This document shows, in pieces, positions 1 through 7,390 of a DNA stretch of 34,027 nt. Both the position numbers and the translations under genes were made by a program. Each line of letters starts with the position of its first letter. The stretch's first letter is position 1. The stretch spans positions 1 through 34,027 of the forward strand of contig CADAQZ010000017.1 in NCBI GenBank assembly GCA_902790175.1, given 5' to 3'. Source of the stretch: an uncultured Eubacteriales bacterium. Lineage in GTDB: Bacteria > Bacillota > Clostridia > Christensenellales > Aristaeellaceae. Under the pieces are notes generated by a model. It was not told the origin of the DNA. It saw only the letters and a program-made list of their open reading frames with translations, and ran no database searches.

Positions 1-162
1 GTTCTCACCGGCCAGAGCGTCTACATGGACCATGCGAACTGCGACAACCAGGACTGCGTGAACATGGGCGCGGTGACGCTGGAGAACCTGGAGGCGCGGG
101 TGCTCGGCGGGTTCATCGTGTGCCTGCCGCACAGGCTTTCCGTGGAGGTGCGCGACGAATGA
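1..162 (+). CDS. NusG domain II-containing protein (C-terminal part only)
   Basis: The open frame enters from the left edge and ends at TGA 160-162, so only the last 53 residues are visible. They contain a C-x4-C pair (CDNQDC) followed by a G-G-F-I-V-C-L-P-H turn and a hydrophobic end. This is the usual signature of the NusG domain II found alone in small secreted or membrane-anchored proteins of Clostridia, not of the transcription factor NusG. A full-length paralogue lies at 2297-2722 with the same cysteine pattern. The stop overlaps the start of the next gene (ATGA), which suggests translational coupling. These proteins commonly accompany Gx and ApbE genes; their biochemical role is not established. 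Confidence 0.75.
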   Translation, partial: VLTGQSVYMDHANCDNQDCVNMGAVTLENLEARVLGGFIVCLPHRLSVEVRDE

Positions 163-860
163 GTGATACCAAGGAGAAGCGCCCAGCGTCCCGGGCGCGG
201 GTCGTGGCGCGCTTCGGGCTTTTGACGGCGCTGGCGCTCGTGCTGGGCTGGCTGGACCGCGCCATACCGATCACGTGGCTTCTCAGCGGCGCGGCGCCGG
301 GCATCAAGCTGGGCCTGGCGAACACGGTGCTGCTCTACGCGGTCTATCTGATGGACTGGCGCGGCTGCGTGCTGCTGATGCTGGCAAAGGTGTTCCTGTC
401 CGGCTTCCTGTTCGGCTCGATGAGCGCGATCATCTACAGCCTGTCCGGCGGCGCGCTGAGCCTCGTGGTGATGCTGCTGGTGCGCCGCAACGAGAAATAC
501 GGCGCGCTGGCGATCGGGCTGATGGCCCTGGCGAGCGACGTCGCGCTGCTGATGCGCAACTCCGCTCCGAAGGGCAGGATGCTGTGGATCATGCTGCTGA
601 TCGCCGCCGCGAGCGTCGCGGCGTTCGCGGGGTTTTGCGCCATCCGCAAAAATCCTCGCCTGGGCGTGCTGGGCACGTCGCTCGCCGGTGCCGTGGCGCA
701 CAACGTCGGCCAGATCCTGGCGGCCAGCGCGATGCTCAGAACGCCACAGCTGCTGTACACCTACCTGCCGTTCCTGGTGGGCATGGGCGCGGCGGTGGGC
801 TGCCTGACGGGCATTGTGGCGCGGCGGGTGTTCCTGTCGCTGCGCGCGCCTGGTATGTGA
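159..860 (+). CDS. Gx transporter family protein (heptaprenyl diphosphate synthase component I-like)
   Basis: A 233-residue polytopic membrane protein. The start is ATG 159, which overlaps the TGA of the preceding gene by ATGA; an upstream ATG in the same frame lies inside that gene. A short basic N-terminus is followed by repeated hydrophobic stretches separated by short Arg/Lys loops. Glycine-rich segments (GAAPGIKLGLANTV) match the family named for heptaprenyl diphosphate synthase component I, which resembles ECF-type substrate-binding membrane proteins. The substrate is unknown. Its place between a NusG-II protein and ApbE suggests a part in quinone or flavin-linked extracytosolic redox chemistry; that is inference from context. 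Confidence 0.75.
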   Translation: MSDTKEKRPASRARVVARFGLLTALALVLGWLDRAIPITWLLSGAAPGIKLGLANTVLLYAVYLMDWRGCVLLMLAKVFLSGFLFGSMSAIIYSLSGGALSLVVMLLVRRNEKYGALAIGLMALASDVALLMRNSAPKGRMLWIMLLIAAASVAAFAGFCAIRKNPRLGVLGTSLAGAVAHNVGQILAASAMLRTPQLLYTYLPFLVGMGAAVGCLTGIVARRVFLSLRAPGM

Positions 861-883
861 TTTCAAAGAGGGGCAGGGGAATC

Positions 884-1867
884 ATGAAGAGTTTGAGGAT
901 CGCGGCGCTGGCGCTGGCATTGATGTTGGCGATGGCCGGCTGCGCGTCGGTGGACCCGAAGAAGGAGTCCGCCGTGGGCTTCTACCTGGACACGGTCGTG
1001 ACGCTCACGGCCTACGTGGACGACGCCCAGGTGCTCAAGGACGCGCTGGACGAGTGCGGGCGCTGGGAGGCGCTGCTGTCCAGAACCATCGAGGGCAGTG
1101 ACGTGTGGAACATCAACCACGCCGGCGGCGCGCCCGTTCAGGTGTCGCAGCCGACGATCGAGATCATCGAGGCCGCCCGCGAGGTCAGCGAGCGCTCCGG
1201 CGGCGCGTTTGACATCTCCATCGCTCCGGCCTCCACGCTCTGGGACTTCACCTCCGGCGAGGGCGTGGTGCCCGACGCGGACGCGCTTGCCGAGGCCGCC
1301 GCGAAGGTGGACTATCGCAAGGTGGTCGTCGAGGGCGACACGGTCACGTTGCCGGACGGCATGATGATCGACCTCGGCGGCATCGCCAAGGGCTACATCG
1401 CCGACCGCGTGAAAGAATACCTCAAGGAGCGCGGCGTCGAAAGCGCGATCCTCTCCTTCGGCGGAAACATCGTCGCCATCGGCACAAAGCCCGGCGGCAA
1501 GCCGTGGAAGGTGGGCATCCAGGACATCGACAAGCCCACCGGCGAGTACATGCTGGTGTCGAAGAACTACGGCGGCTCCACCGTCACCAGCGGCATCTAC
1601 GAGCGCGGCTTCGAGGCGGACGGCGTGTGGTATCACCACATACTGGACCCCGCGACGGGTTGGCCCGTGCAGAACGAGCTGGCCTCGGTGACGATCTTCT
1701 CCGAGAGCTCGATGCTCGGCGACGCCTTGGCCACGGCTGCGTTCGCGCTGGGCGGGGAGGAAGGCGCGGCGCTGATCGAGGGCATCGACGGCGTCGAGGC
1801 CGTGTTCATCGCCCGCGACCGCAGCGTGCGCTACACATCCGGGGCGGACGCGTATATGGAGGATTGA
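884..1867 (+). CDS. apbE: FAD:protein FMN transferase (ApbE family lipoprotein)
   Basis: A 327-residue protein. The start ATG 884 follows a purine-rich AGGGGCAGGGG stretch and opens a lipoprotein signal peptide (about 20 residues ending in the lipobox A-G-C), so it is probably anchored outside the membrane. Family hallmarks are visible: FYLDTVVTLTAY near the mature N-terminus, MIDLGGIAKGYIAD in the middle, HILDPATGWP, and the metal-binding DALATAAF near the end. ApbE enzymes transfer FMN from FAD to Thr or Ser of target proteins in a Mg-dependent reaction. No obvious FMN-acceptor protein is encoded in this window, so the target must lie elsewhere, perhaps left of the edge. Confidence 0.9.
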   Translation: MKSLRIAALALALMLAMAGCASVDPKKESAVGFYLDTVVTLTAYVDDAQVLKDALDECGRWEALLSRTIEGSDVWNINHAGGAPVQVSQPTIEIIEAAREVSERSGGAFDISIAPASTLWDFTSGEGVVPDADALAEAAAKVDYRKVVVEGDTVTLPDGMMIDLGGIAKGYIADRVKEYLKERGVESAILSFGGNIVAIGTKPGGKPWKVGIQDIDKPTGEYMLVSKNYGGSTVTSGIYERGFEADGVWYHHILDPATGWPVQNELASVTIFSESSMLGDALATAAFALGGEEGAALIEGIDGVEAVFIARDRSVRYTSGADAYMED

Positions 1868-1944
1868 CGGTCGGACGCGATAACGCGATCGCGCCGCCGG
1901 GGATGGGATAACCCCATACAGATGAATGAGTGGGAGAGATCATT

Positions 1945-2265
1945 ATGTTCGTAATACTGGAAGACATTTTCCGCATCGCCGTCCAGTACGGCATACTGCT
2001 GTTTGAAACCATCGGCGTCGTGATCCTGCTGGTGACGGCGGTGAAGGCGCTCATCTGCCTGACCCGAAGCCACAGCGCCAGCAAGCTGGAGATGGCCGAG
2101 GGCATTACCACCGCGCTCAGCTTCCTGCTGGGCAGCGAGGTGCTCAAGACCATCGTCGCCCCGAACTGGACCGAGATCGGCATGACCTGCGTGGCGCTGC
2201 TGATGCGCGCGGGCATGGCGGTGCTGCTCCACTGGGAGAGCAAGCACGAGAAACAGCATGATTGA
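1945..2265 (+). CDS. DUF1622 family membrane protein
   Basis: A 106-residue protein with about three membrane helices. ATG 1945 is preferred over GTG 1930 because a GGGAGAG ribosome binding site sits seven bases upstream of it. The first helix contains the LLFETIGVVILLVTAVKAL pattern typical of DUF1622. A charged stretch follows (RSHSASKLEMAEG), then two more helices. The function is unknown. It lies 77 bases after apbE on the same strand and just before a NusG-II protein, so it is probably part of the same operon. Confidence 0.75.
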   Translation: MFVILEDIFRIAVQYGILLFETIGVVILLVTAVKALICLTRSHSASKLEMAEGITTALSFLLGSEVLKTIVAPNWTEIGMTCVALLMRAGMAVLLHWESKHEKQHD

Positions 2266-2296
2266 CCGCCCAATGCTCATGGGGGGTGAAAGGGTT

Positions 2297-2722
2297 ATGA
2301 AGAAGATCATTTTGCTGCTGGCGCTGGTGATGGCGCTGGCCTTCGGCGCGCTCGCGGAGGACGCGGAGCCAGCCATGCCCGCGGGCTACGTGCTGGTGAG
2401 CACCGCCACGCAGTCCGGCTGGCTGCCGCTGCCGACGGAGGGTGATAGCGTGTTCCCGCTGTCACAGGTGCTGCCGGACGGCACGCAGGCGCTGAACGTG
2501 ATCCACCTGATGCCGGACGGCGTCTACATGGAGGACTCCACCTGCAAGAACCACGACTGCGTGGGCGAGGGCGAGGTGACGCTGGAGAACATCCCCGAGC
2601 GCGTCCTTGGCAACATGATCATCTGCCTGCCCAACCAGGTGGTGCTGCAGTTGTACACGCCGGAAGAGACGATGGCGATCTTGGGCGAGTTGCCGGAGAT
2701 CCCGGAGAGGGAGAAGCCGTAG
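2297..2722 (+). CDS. NusG domain II-containing secreted protein
   Basis: A 141-residue protein starting at ATG 2297, preceded by a GGGGGGTGAAAGGG purine stretch; the earlier ATGs at 2258 and 2276 overlap or abut the upstream gene and would precede the signal peptide. A short Lys-Lys start and a hydrophobic core ending in A-L-A form a cleavable signal peptide. The mature part has a hydrophilic linker and then the NusG-II signature: C-x4-C (CKNHDC), VTLENI, and NMIICLPNQV. It is a paralogue of the partial gene at 1-162 and shares its VYMD/VYMED, VTLEN and CLP motifs, so the module is bracketed by two copies of the family. Function unknown. Confidence 0.75.
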   Translation: MKKIILLLALVMALAFGALAEDAEPAMPAGYVLVSTATQSGWLPLPTEGDSVFPLSQVLPDGTQALNVIHLMPDGVYMEDSTCKNHDCVGEGEVTLENIPERVLGNMIICLPNQVVLQLYTPEETMAILGELPEIPEREKP

Positions 2723-2768
2723 GGTCTGTCTAAAACATTTGAAACAATGCAAATCGCAGCAGTTATCC

Positions 2769-2823
2769 GCCGTAGGGACGCCATAAATGGCGTCCGCGGG
2801 CGGCAATTATGCCGCCCCTACTG
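2769..2823. repeat. Dispersed palindromic repeat, family A (GTAGGG...CCCCTAC type)
   Basis: A roughly 50-bp element begins with GTAGGGACG and ends with GCCGCCCCTAC. It consists of two small palindromes, GACGCCATAAATGGCGTC and GGCGGCAATTATGCCGCC. Related sequences occur at 12982, 14462-14510, 15796-15908 and, as a fragment, at about 28452-28463. No coding capacity. Confidence 0.7.
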
Positions 2824-2857
2824 TGATTTACAACATAATCAGGGTTATCGGGAGAAC

Positions 2858-2965
2858 CGGATTGCCACGTCGCCCCTTCGGGTCTCCTCGCAATGACGTA
2901 CAGCGCAACAATAACGTACGTTGTCATTGCGAGGAGCATCCGCAAGGATGCGACGTGGCAATCTG
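2858..2965. repeat. Large inverted repeat, family 'ATTGCCACGTCGC...'
   Basis: Arms GATTGCCACGTCGC (2860-2873) and GCGACGTGGCAATC (2950-2963) are exact inverse complements. Inner arms CTCCTCGCAATGACGTAC and GTACGTTGTCATTGCGAGGAG extend the pairing, so the element folds as one long hairpin. Similar sequences are common in many bacterial genomes as short non-autonomous palindromic repeats; the assignment to a known family is from memory. It lies just downstream of hydG and of the NusG-II gene, between convergent transcripts. Confidence 0.75.
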
Positions 2966-2981
2966 GTCCCTCTTCCTTTTA

Positions 2982-4430
2982 TCAGAACCTGAAATCCCGT
3001 CGATTCGAGCTCTTGATCGCCTCGATGTTCTCCGAGGCGACGGCGCGCACGCTCTCCTTGGGGATGCGCATCAATTCGTCGTCGATCATCTTCCAGCCGA
3101 TTTCCTTCGTCTCGTCGCTCGCGTAGTCCACCAGGTATTCCGCCAGCGTCATCAGCGCGTTGGGGTGGCAGCAGTTGAGGATCTGCCCGCTCTTGCACAG
3201 GCTCATGAAGCGGTCGCCGGTGCGGCCCGCGCGATAGCACGCGGTGCAGAACGAGGGGATGTGGCCCGTCTCCATCAGCCAGCGGACCACCTCGTCCAGC
3301 GTGCGCTGGTCGGACACGTCGAACTGCTCGGTGTCGTGCGGGCGCTCCTCCTCAGTGTAGCCGCCCACGGACGTGCGGCTCGCGCCCGAGACCTGGCTGA
3401 TGCCCACCTGCAACAGGCGGCGGCGCACCTCCTCGCTCTCGCGAGTGGACACGATCATGCCCGTGTAGGGCACGGCCAGGCGGATGCAGGCCGCGATCTT
3501 CGTGAAGGTCTCGTCGTCGATGCCGTTGTCGAACATGTCCGGGTCGATGTCGTCGGCCTTCTTCACGCGGGGCACGCTGATCGTGTGCGGGCCCACGCCG
3601 TGCACGGCCTCCAGGTGCTCCGCGTGCATGATGAGCCCCGCGAACTCGTACTTGTAAAGCTCCAGGCCGAACAGCACGCCCAGGCCTACGTCGTCGATGC
3701 CGCCCTCCATGGCGCGGTCCATCGCTTCGGTGTGGTAGGCGTAGTCGTGCTTGGGGCCGGTTGGGTGCAGGCGCAGATAGCTCTCCTTGTGGTAGGTCTC
3801 CTGAAACAGGATGTACGTGCCGATGCCGGCCTCCTTCAGGCGGCGGTAGTTCTCCACCGTCGTGGCGGCGATGTTCACGTTCACGCGGCGGATGTCGCCG
3901 TTCTTGTGGTGCACGCCGTAGATCGTGTCGATGCACTCGAGGATGTACTCGATCGGGTTGTTCACCGGGTCCTCGCCGGCCTCGATGGCCAGGCGCTTGT
4001 GGCCCATGTCCTGCAGCGCGATCACCTCCGCGCGCACCTCGTCCTGCGTGAGTTTCCTGCGGGCGATGTGCTTGTTCTTCAGGTGATAGGGACAGTACAG
4101 GCAGCCGTTGACGCAGTAGTTGGACAGGTACAGCGGCGCGAACAATACGATGCGGTTGCCGTAGAACGCCTGCTTGATCTCCTCGGCGATTTCATACATC
4201 TTCTCGATCTTCTCCGGGATCTCGCACGCCAGCAGCACCGACGCCTCGCGGTGCGTCAGCCCCGCGCATTTGCAGCCGCTGCCCTGCTTCACCGGGCGCG
4301 CCTTCTCCAGGATGGCGTCGATCAACTTGACGTTGTTCTTGTTCGCCTCGGCGTATGCCAGCGTCTCGCGGATCTCCGCGTCGTTGATGAACTCCTCGGC
4401 CTTCAGGGACTTGGGATCATAGTTATACAT
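2982..4430 (-). CDS. hydG: [FeFe] hydrogenase H-cluster radical SAM maturase HydG
   Basis: A 482-residue protein. HydG splits tyrosine to p-cresol plus CO and cyanide, the diatomic ligands of the H-cluster iron. The start is ATG 4430, preceded by a strong GAGGAGGAAA site; the longer frame to 4517 reads into a repeat. The radical SAM C-x3-C-x2-C motif is at Cys106, Cys110 and Cys113 (CVNGCLYC). The C-terminal auxiliary-cluster motif C-x2-C-x22-C is at Cys395, Cys398 and Cys421. Both are intact, and the length is normal for HydG. It is the last gene of the hydFEG block and is separated from hydE by 210 bases of repeat DNA. No hydrogenase structural gene is in the window. Confidence 0.95.
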   Translation of the reverse strand: MYNYDPKSLKAEEFINDAEIRETLAYAEANKNNVKLIDAILEKARPVKQGSGCKCAGLTHREASVLLACEIPEKIEKMYEIAEEIKQAFYGNRIVLFAPLYLSNYCVNGCLYCPYHLKNKHIARRKLTQDEVRAEVIALQDMGHKRLAIEAGEDPVNNPIEYILECIDTIYGVHHKNGDIRRVNVNIAATTVENYRRLKEAGIGTYILFQETYHKESYLRLHPTGPKHDYAYHTEAMDRAMEGGIDDVGLGVLFGLELYKYEFAGLIMHAEHLEAVHGVGPHTISVPRVKKADDIDPDMFDNGIDDETFTKIAACIRLAVPYTGMIVSTRESEEVRRRLLQVGISQVSGASRTSVGGYTEEERPHDTEQFDVSDQRTLDEVVRWLMETGHIPSFCTACYRAGRTGDRFMSLCKSGQILNCCHPNALMTLAEYLVDYASDETKEIGWKMIDDELMRIPKESVRAVASENIEAIKSSNRRDFRF

Positions 4431-4465
4431 GTATGTTTCCTCCTCATTTTCAGATGATGATGGCA

Positions 4466-4628
4466 AGATTCTTCGACTTCGGCTTCGCCTTCGCTCAGAA
4501 TGACAATGTAGCTTCAACTTCGCCTTCGCTCAGAATGACAATGTAACTACGAATGCGCCTGTGTCTGGAATGACAGCGAGGCGCGCCGAATGTCATCCTG
4601 AGCGAAGCGGTAGCGGAGTCGAAGGATC
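4466..4628. repeat. Dispersed palindromic repeat, family B (partly duplicated copy) between hydE and hydG
   Basis: The left arm AGATTCTTCGACTTCGG... with CGCTCAGAATGACA and the right arm GTCATCCTGAGCG...GTCGAAGGATCT are near inverse complements. The left half is present twice (CTTCGCCTTCGCTCAGAATG repeats at about 4481 and 4519), so this is a compound copy. Other copies are at 23118-23210, 26828-26918, 26930-27022 and 33769-33872. It fills nearly all of the hydE-hydG gap. Confidence 0.75.
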
Positions 4629-4640
4629 TGTACGAAGCGC

Positions 4641-5711
4641 TCATTGCTGCGCCTTAGATGGAGATTTCTTAACGTCTCCCCGGTCTGTCACGACCCGGTA
4701 GCCGACCCTCTCGACGCGCGCCTCCAGGCACCGTCGGCACTGGGCGGATTCGTCGCCGGTGCAGATCTTGTTGTCGTAGAGCTCATACTGCTTGCGCACC
4801 TGAACCGGCGAAAGGTTCGGCATTACCACGTTCGCTCCGGCCAGCAGGCCCTTCTCGCGGCCCTCCGGGTGGATGGTGCCCAGCGCCGTGGTGGCGGGCA
4901 GAAGCACCGGCGGGTGGATGAGGCGTATGATCGACAGCAGGTAGAGCGTCTCCTCCAGCGTCCCGGCGAGCCTATCGCGAAAGGGCGTGTCGTGGTGGGG
5001 GATGAACGGCCCGATGCCGCACATGTCGGGCCTAAAATCCTCGATGAACTTCAGATCCTTCGCCAGCGCCGCGCTCGTCTGGAAGGGCGAGCCGACCATG
5101 AACCCGCAGCCCACCTGGTAGCCGATGGCGCGAAGGTCATATAGGCAGCGCATGCGATTGTCGAACGACATCGAGGCGGGGTGGAGCCTGGCATAGTGGT
5201 CCGGGTCGGCGGTCTCGTGGCGCAACAGGTATCGGTCGACTCCGGCGTCGAACAGGCGCTTGTAGCTATCGCGGGAGCGCTCGCCCAGCGAGAGCGTCAC
5301 GGCGCAATCGGGAAAGCGCCGCTTGATCTCGCCGATGATTTCGCAGAGGATCGCGTCGGTGAACCACGCATCCTCGCCGCCCTGCAACACGAACGTGCGA
5401 AATCCCAGTGCGTGCCCCTCCGCAGCGCAGGCGATGATCTGCTCGGGCGTCAGGCGGTAGCGCTGCGCGTTCGCGTTGCTCCGGCGTATGCCGCAGTAGA
5501 GGCAGTCGTTCTTGCAGATGTTGCTGATCTCGATCAGCCCGCGGATGAAAACCGCGTCGCCGTAGATCTCGTGTCGAACGGCCACGGCCTTCTCCGCCAA
5601 TAGCGCGGCGCTCTCATCGTCCCGCGCCTCGATCAGCGCCCGGTAATCCGCCTCGGAAAGCGCATGCTCTCGCGAGAGCCGTTCGATCAGCTCAGCCGTC
5701 CGCGCGTTCAT
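4641..5711 (-). CDS. hydE: [FeFe] hydrogenase H-cluster radical SAM maturase HydE
   Basis: A 356-residue radical SAM enzyme that helps build the dithiomethylamine bridge of the H-cluster. The start ATG 5711 overlaps the TGA of hydF (ATGA), which supports translational coupling and rules out the much longer frame that runs antisense-like through hydF. The radical SAM cysteines are Cys66, Cys70 and Cys73 (CKNDCLYC). A C-terminal C-x7-C-x2-C at Cys317, Cys325 and Cys328 matches the non-essential second-cluster site described for some HydE proteins. The FVLQGGED and EGREKGLLAGANVVMPNLSP segments are typical of the family. Confidence 0.94.
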   Translation of the reverse strand: MNARTAELIERLSREHALSEADYRALIEARDDESAALLAEKAVAVRHEIYGDAVFIRGLIEISNICKNDCLYCGIRRSNANAQRYRLTPEQIIACAAEGHALGFRTFVLQGGEDAWFTDAILCEIIGEIKRRFPDCAVTLSLGERSRDSYKRLFDAGVDRYLLRHETADPDHYARLHPASMSFDNRMRCLYDLRAIGYQVGCGFMVGSPFQTSAALAKDLKFIEDFRPDMCGIGPFIPHHDTPFRDRLAGTLEETLYLLSIIRLIHPPVLLPATTALGTIHPEGREKGLLAGANVVMPNLSPVQVRKQYELYDNKICTGDESAQCRRCLEARVERVGYRVVTDRGDVKKSPSKAQQ

Positions 5712-6916
5712 GCGCCGCCTCCCATGAGCAGCGCGTGCACCTGGGGAAACAGCCGGAGGCTCCGCTCCAGCGCGCCGGTCATGCGGGCGATGGCGGTGCC
5801 GTAGTTTGTGAACGGCACGCCCTGCGCGAGCGCGAGGTTCATCCGGTACTGCACCACGTTCTCCGTCAGCATGCAGCCGCCGCAGTGGATCACCAACCGG
5901 TACGGCGTCAGATCCTCCGGAAAGTCGCGGCCGGTGCACGTTTCGATCTCGATCGCCGCGCCGGTGTGCGCGCGCAGCCAGCGGGGGATCTTCACGGTGC
6001 CGATGTCGTTGCACTGGCGGTGGTGCGTGCAGCCCTCGGCCATCAGCACGCGGTCGCCGTCCTTCAGCGCGTCGACCGCCGCCACGCCCGCCACTGCCGT
6101 CTCCAAAAAGCCCTTGTAGCGGGCCATCAGGATCGAGAACGACGTGAGAGGGATGTCGTCCGGCACGATCTGGCTCACGACGCCGAACGCCTGGCTGTCG
6201 GTGATGACGAGCCTGGGCGGCCTCGCGAGGCTCGCGAGTGCCCCTTTCAATTCCTTCTCCCGGCACACCAGCGCCAGCGCCCCGGCGTCCAGCAGGTCGC
6301 GGATGGCCTGCTGCTGCGGCAGGATCATGCGGCCCTTCGGTGCGGATTCGTCGATGGGACAGACCAGGATCGCCGCGTCGCCGGGTTTAACCAGGTCCGC
6401 CAGCAGCCGTTTTTCCGCACGATTCGGCAGGATGCGCGCCAGTGCTTCCTTCAACTCGTTCACGTTCGCGCCGGTCGCGGAGCTGACGGCCATCGCGTCC
6501 GGCGGGGCGGGGAGCGACGCAGTCAGATCCGCCTTGTTCCAGGCGATCAGAAATGGCAGACGGCGCGCCTTGATCATCTCGAGGAGCTTGACGTCCTCGG
6601 CGCGCACGCCGATGGCGCCGTCGATCACCAGCACCGCCGCGTCGCAGCGGTTCAGCGCGTCCACGGTGCGCTTTACTCGAAGTTCGCCCAGCGCGCCCTC
6701 GTCGTCGAAGCCGGGCGTGTCGATGATCACCACCGGTCCCAGCGGCAAGAGCTCCATGGCCTTCAATACCGGGTCGGTGGTGGTGCCTCGCACGTCGGAC
6801 ACGATGGCCAGCGCCTGACCGGTCACGGCGTTCACGAGGCTGGACTTCCCGGCGTTGCGGCAGCCGAAGAAGCCGATGTGCGTCCGCTGCGCGGACGGGG
6901 TGGAATTCAGACTCAT
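5708..6916 (-). CDS. hydF: [FeFe] hydrogenase H-cluster maturation GTPase HydF
   Basis: A 402-residue scaffold GTPase on which the diiron subcluster is assembled before transfer to the hydrogenase. The start ATG 6916 follows a GAGGT site five to six bases upstream; the frame upstream of it runs into a palindrome. The N-terminal G domain has Walker A GCRNAGKSS (residues 18-26), DTPGF and NKAD. The C-terminal cluster-binding residues C-x-H...H-C-x-x-C are seen as Cys296, His298, Cys345 and Cys348. Its stop overlaps the hydE start by ATGA. Confidence 0.94.
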   Translation of the reverse strand: MSLNSTPSAQRTHIGFFGCRNAGKSSLVNAVTGQALAIVSDVRGTTTDPVLKAMELLPLGPVVIIDTPGFDDEGALGELRVKRTVDALNRCDAAVLVIDGAIGVRAEDVKLLEMIKARRLPFLIAWNKADLTASLPAPPDAMAVSSATGANVNELKEALARILPNRAEKRLLADLVKPGDAAILVCPIDESAPKGRMILPQQQAIRDLLDAGALALVCREKELKGALASLARPPRLVITDSQAFGVVSQIVPDDIPLTSFSILMARYKGFLETAVAGVAAVDALKDGDRVLMAEGCTHHRQCNDIGTVKIPRWLRAHTGAAIEIETCTGRDFPEDLTPYRLVIHCGGCMLTENVVQYRMNLALAQGVPFTNYGTAIARMTGALERSLRLFPQVHALLMGGGA

Positions 6917-6930
6917 AATATACCTCAAAT

Positions 6931-6977
6931 ATACAGACAGCCGCCGCATCCCACTGGGATACGGCGGCTGTCTGTAT
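6931..6977. repeat. Near-perfect 47-bp palindrome upstream of hydF
   Basis: Arms of 23 bases (ATACAGACAGCCGCCGCAT... and its inverse complement ending CTGTCTGTAT) pair with one mismatch around a single central base. The element ends about 15 bases before the hydF ribosome binding site and start. There is no T-tract on the hydF side, so it does not look like a simple terminator. I found no second copy in the window. Confidence 0.75.
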
Positions 6978-7068
6978 GCACGCAAAACATTGCGCGAGCG
7001 CACATCGTATCTTTCGCCTCAAGTTTTACGTTTCGGCGTCAGGGGATGCGTTGTATTCAGTTCGGTCG

Positions 7069-7091
7069 GGCCTTTTAGAAACACACTCTAG
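7069..7091. repeat. Solo terminal-repeat sequence (GGCCTTTTAGAAACACACTC)
   Basis: About 20 of 23 bases match the right terminal repeat of the small element at 24541-24701. No opposite end is visible nearby, so it is a remnant or an independent solo end. It overlaps the last codon of the TM1266-like gene and supplies its TAG stop. Confidence 0.5.
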
Positions 7092-7333
7092 ACGTTGCTG
7101 TAGGTCGCCTTGGCGTTGATGCCCTCGATGCGGCCCAGCGCGCCGGTCAGCGCGTTGATGCTGTCGCCGGGGGCGTCGATGGCGACGCAGATGATGTTCA
7201 CGCCCTTCTGGCGATAGGGGATGCCCAGGCGGCCGATGATATACTGCCCGTACTTGTGCAGCAGGTCGTTCAGCGGGTTCACGGCGTCCTCTTTCTCAAC
7301 GATGATGCTGATGACGGCCACGCGATTGTCCAT
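7088..7333 (-). CDS. TM1266 family iron-only hydrogenase system putative regulator
   Basis: An 81-residue protein with an ACT-like beta-alpha-beta pattern (RVAVISIIVEKEDAVNPLN; GVNIICVAIDAP). It matches the small TM1266 family that travels with [FeFe] hydrogenase and hydEFG genes and is named a putative regulator; its ligand is not known. ATG 7333 is preferred over ATG 7339 because the AGGTGA site is about seven bases from the former and touches the latter. It is the first gene of the hyd block and is separated from hydF by 171 bases containing a large palindrome. Confidence 0.85.
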   Translation of the reverse strand: MDNRVAVISIIVEKEDAVNPLNDLLHKYGQYIIGRLGIPYRQKGVNIICVAIDAPGDSINALTGALGRIEGINAKATYSNV

Positions 7334-7390
7334 GTACATTCACCTCACAACCCTTATCATATCCGAAGTCCGCGCGAAAAGCAAGTAAAA

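Noticed and set aside
2787-4457. A 556-codon plus-strand frame opposite hydG
   Set aside because: It starts in a palindromic repeat and runs antisense to hydG, which has both cysteine motifs intact.
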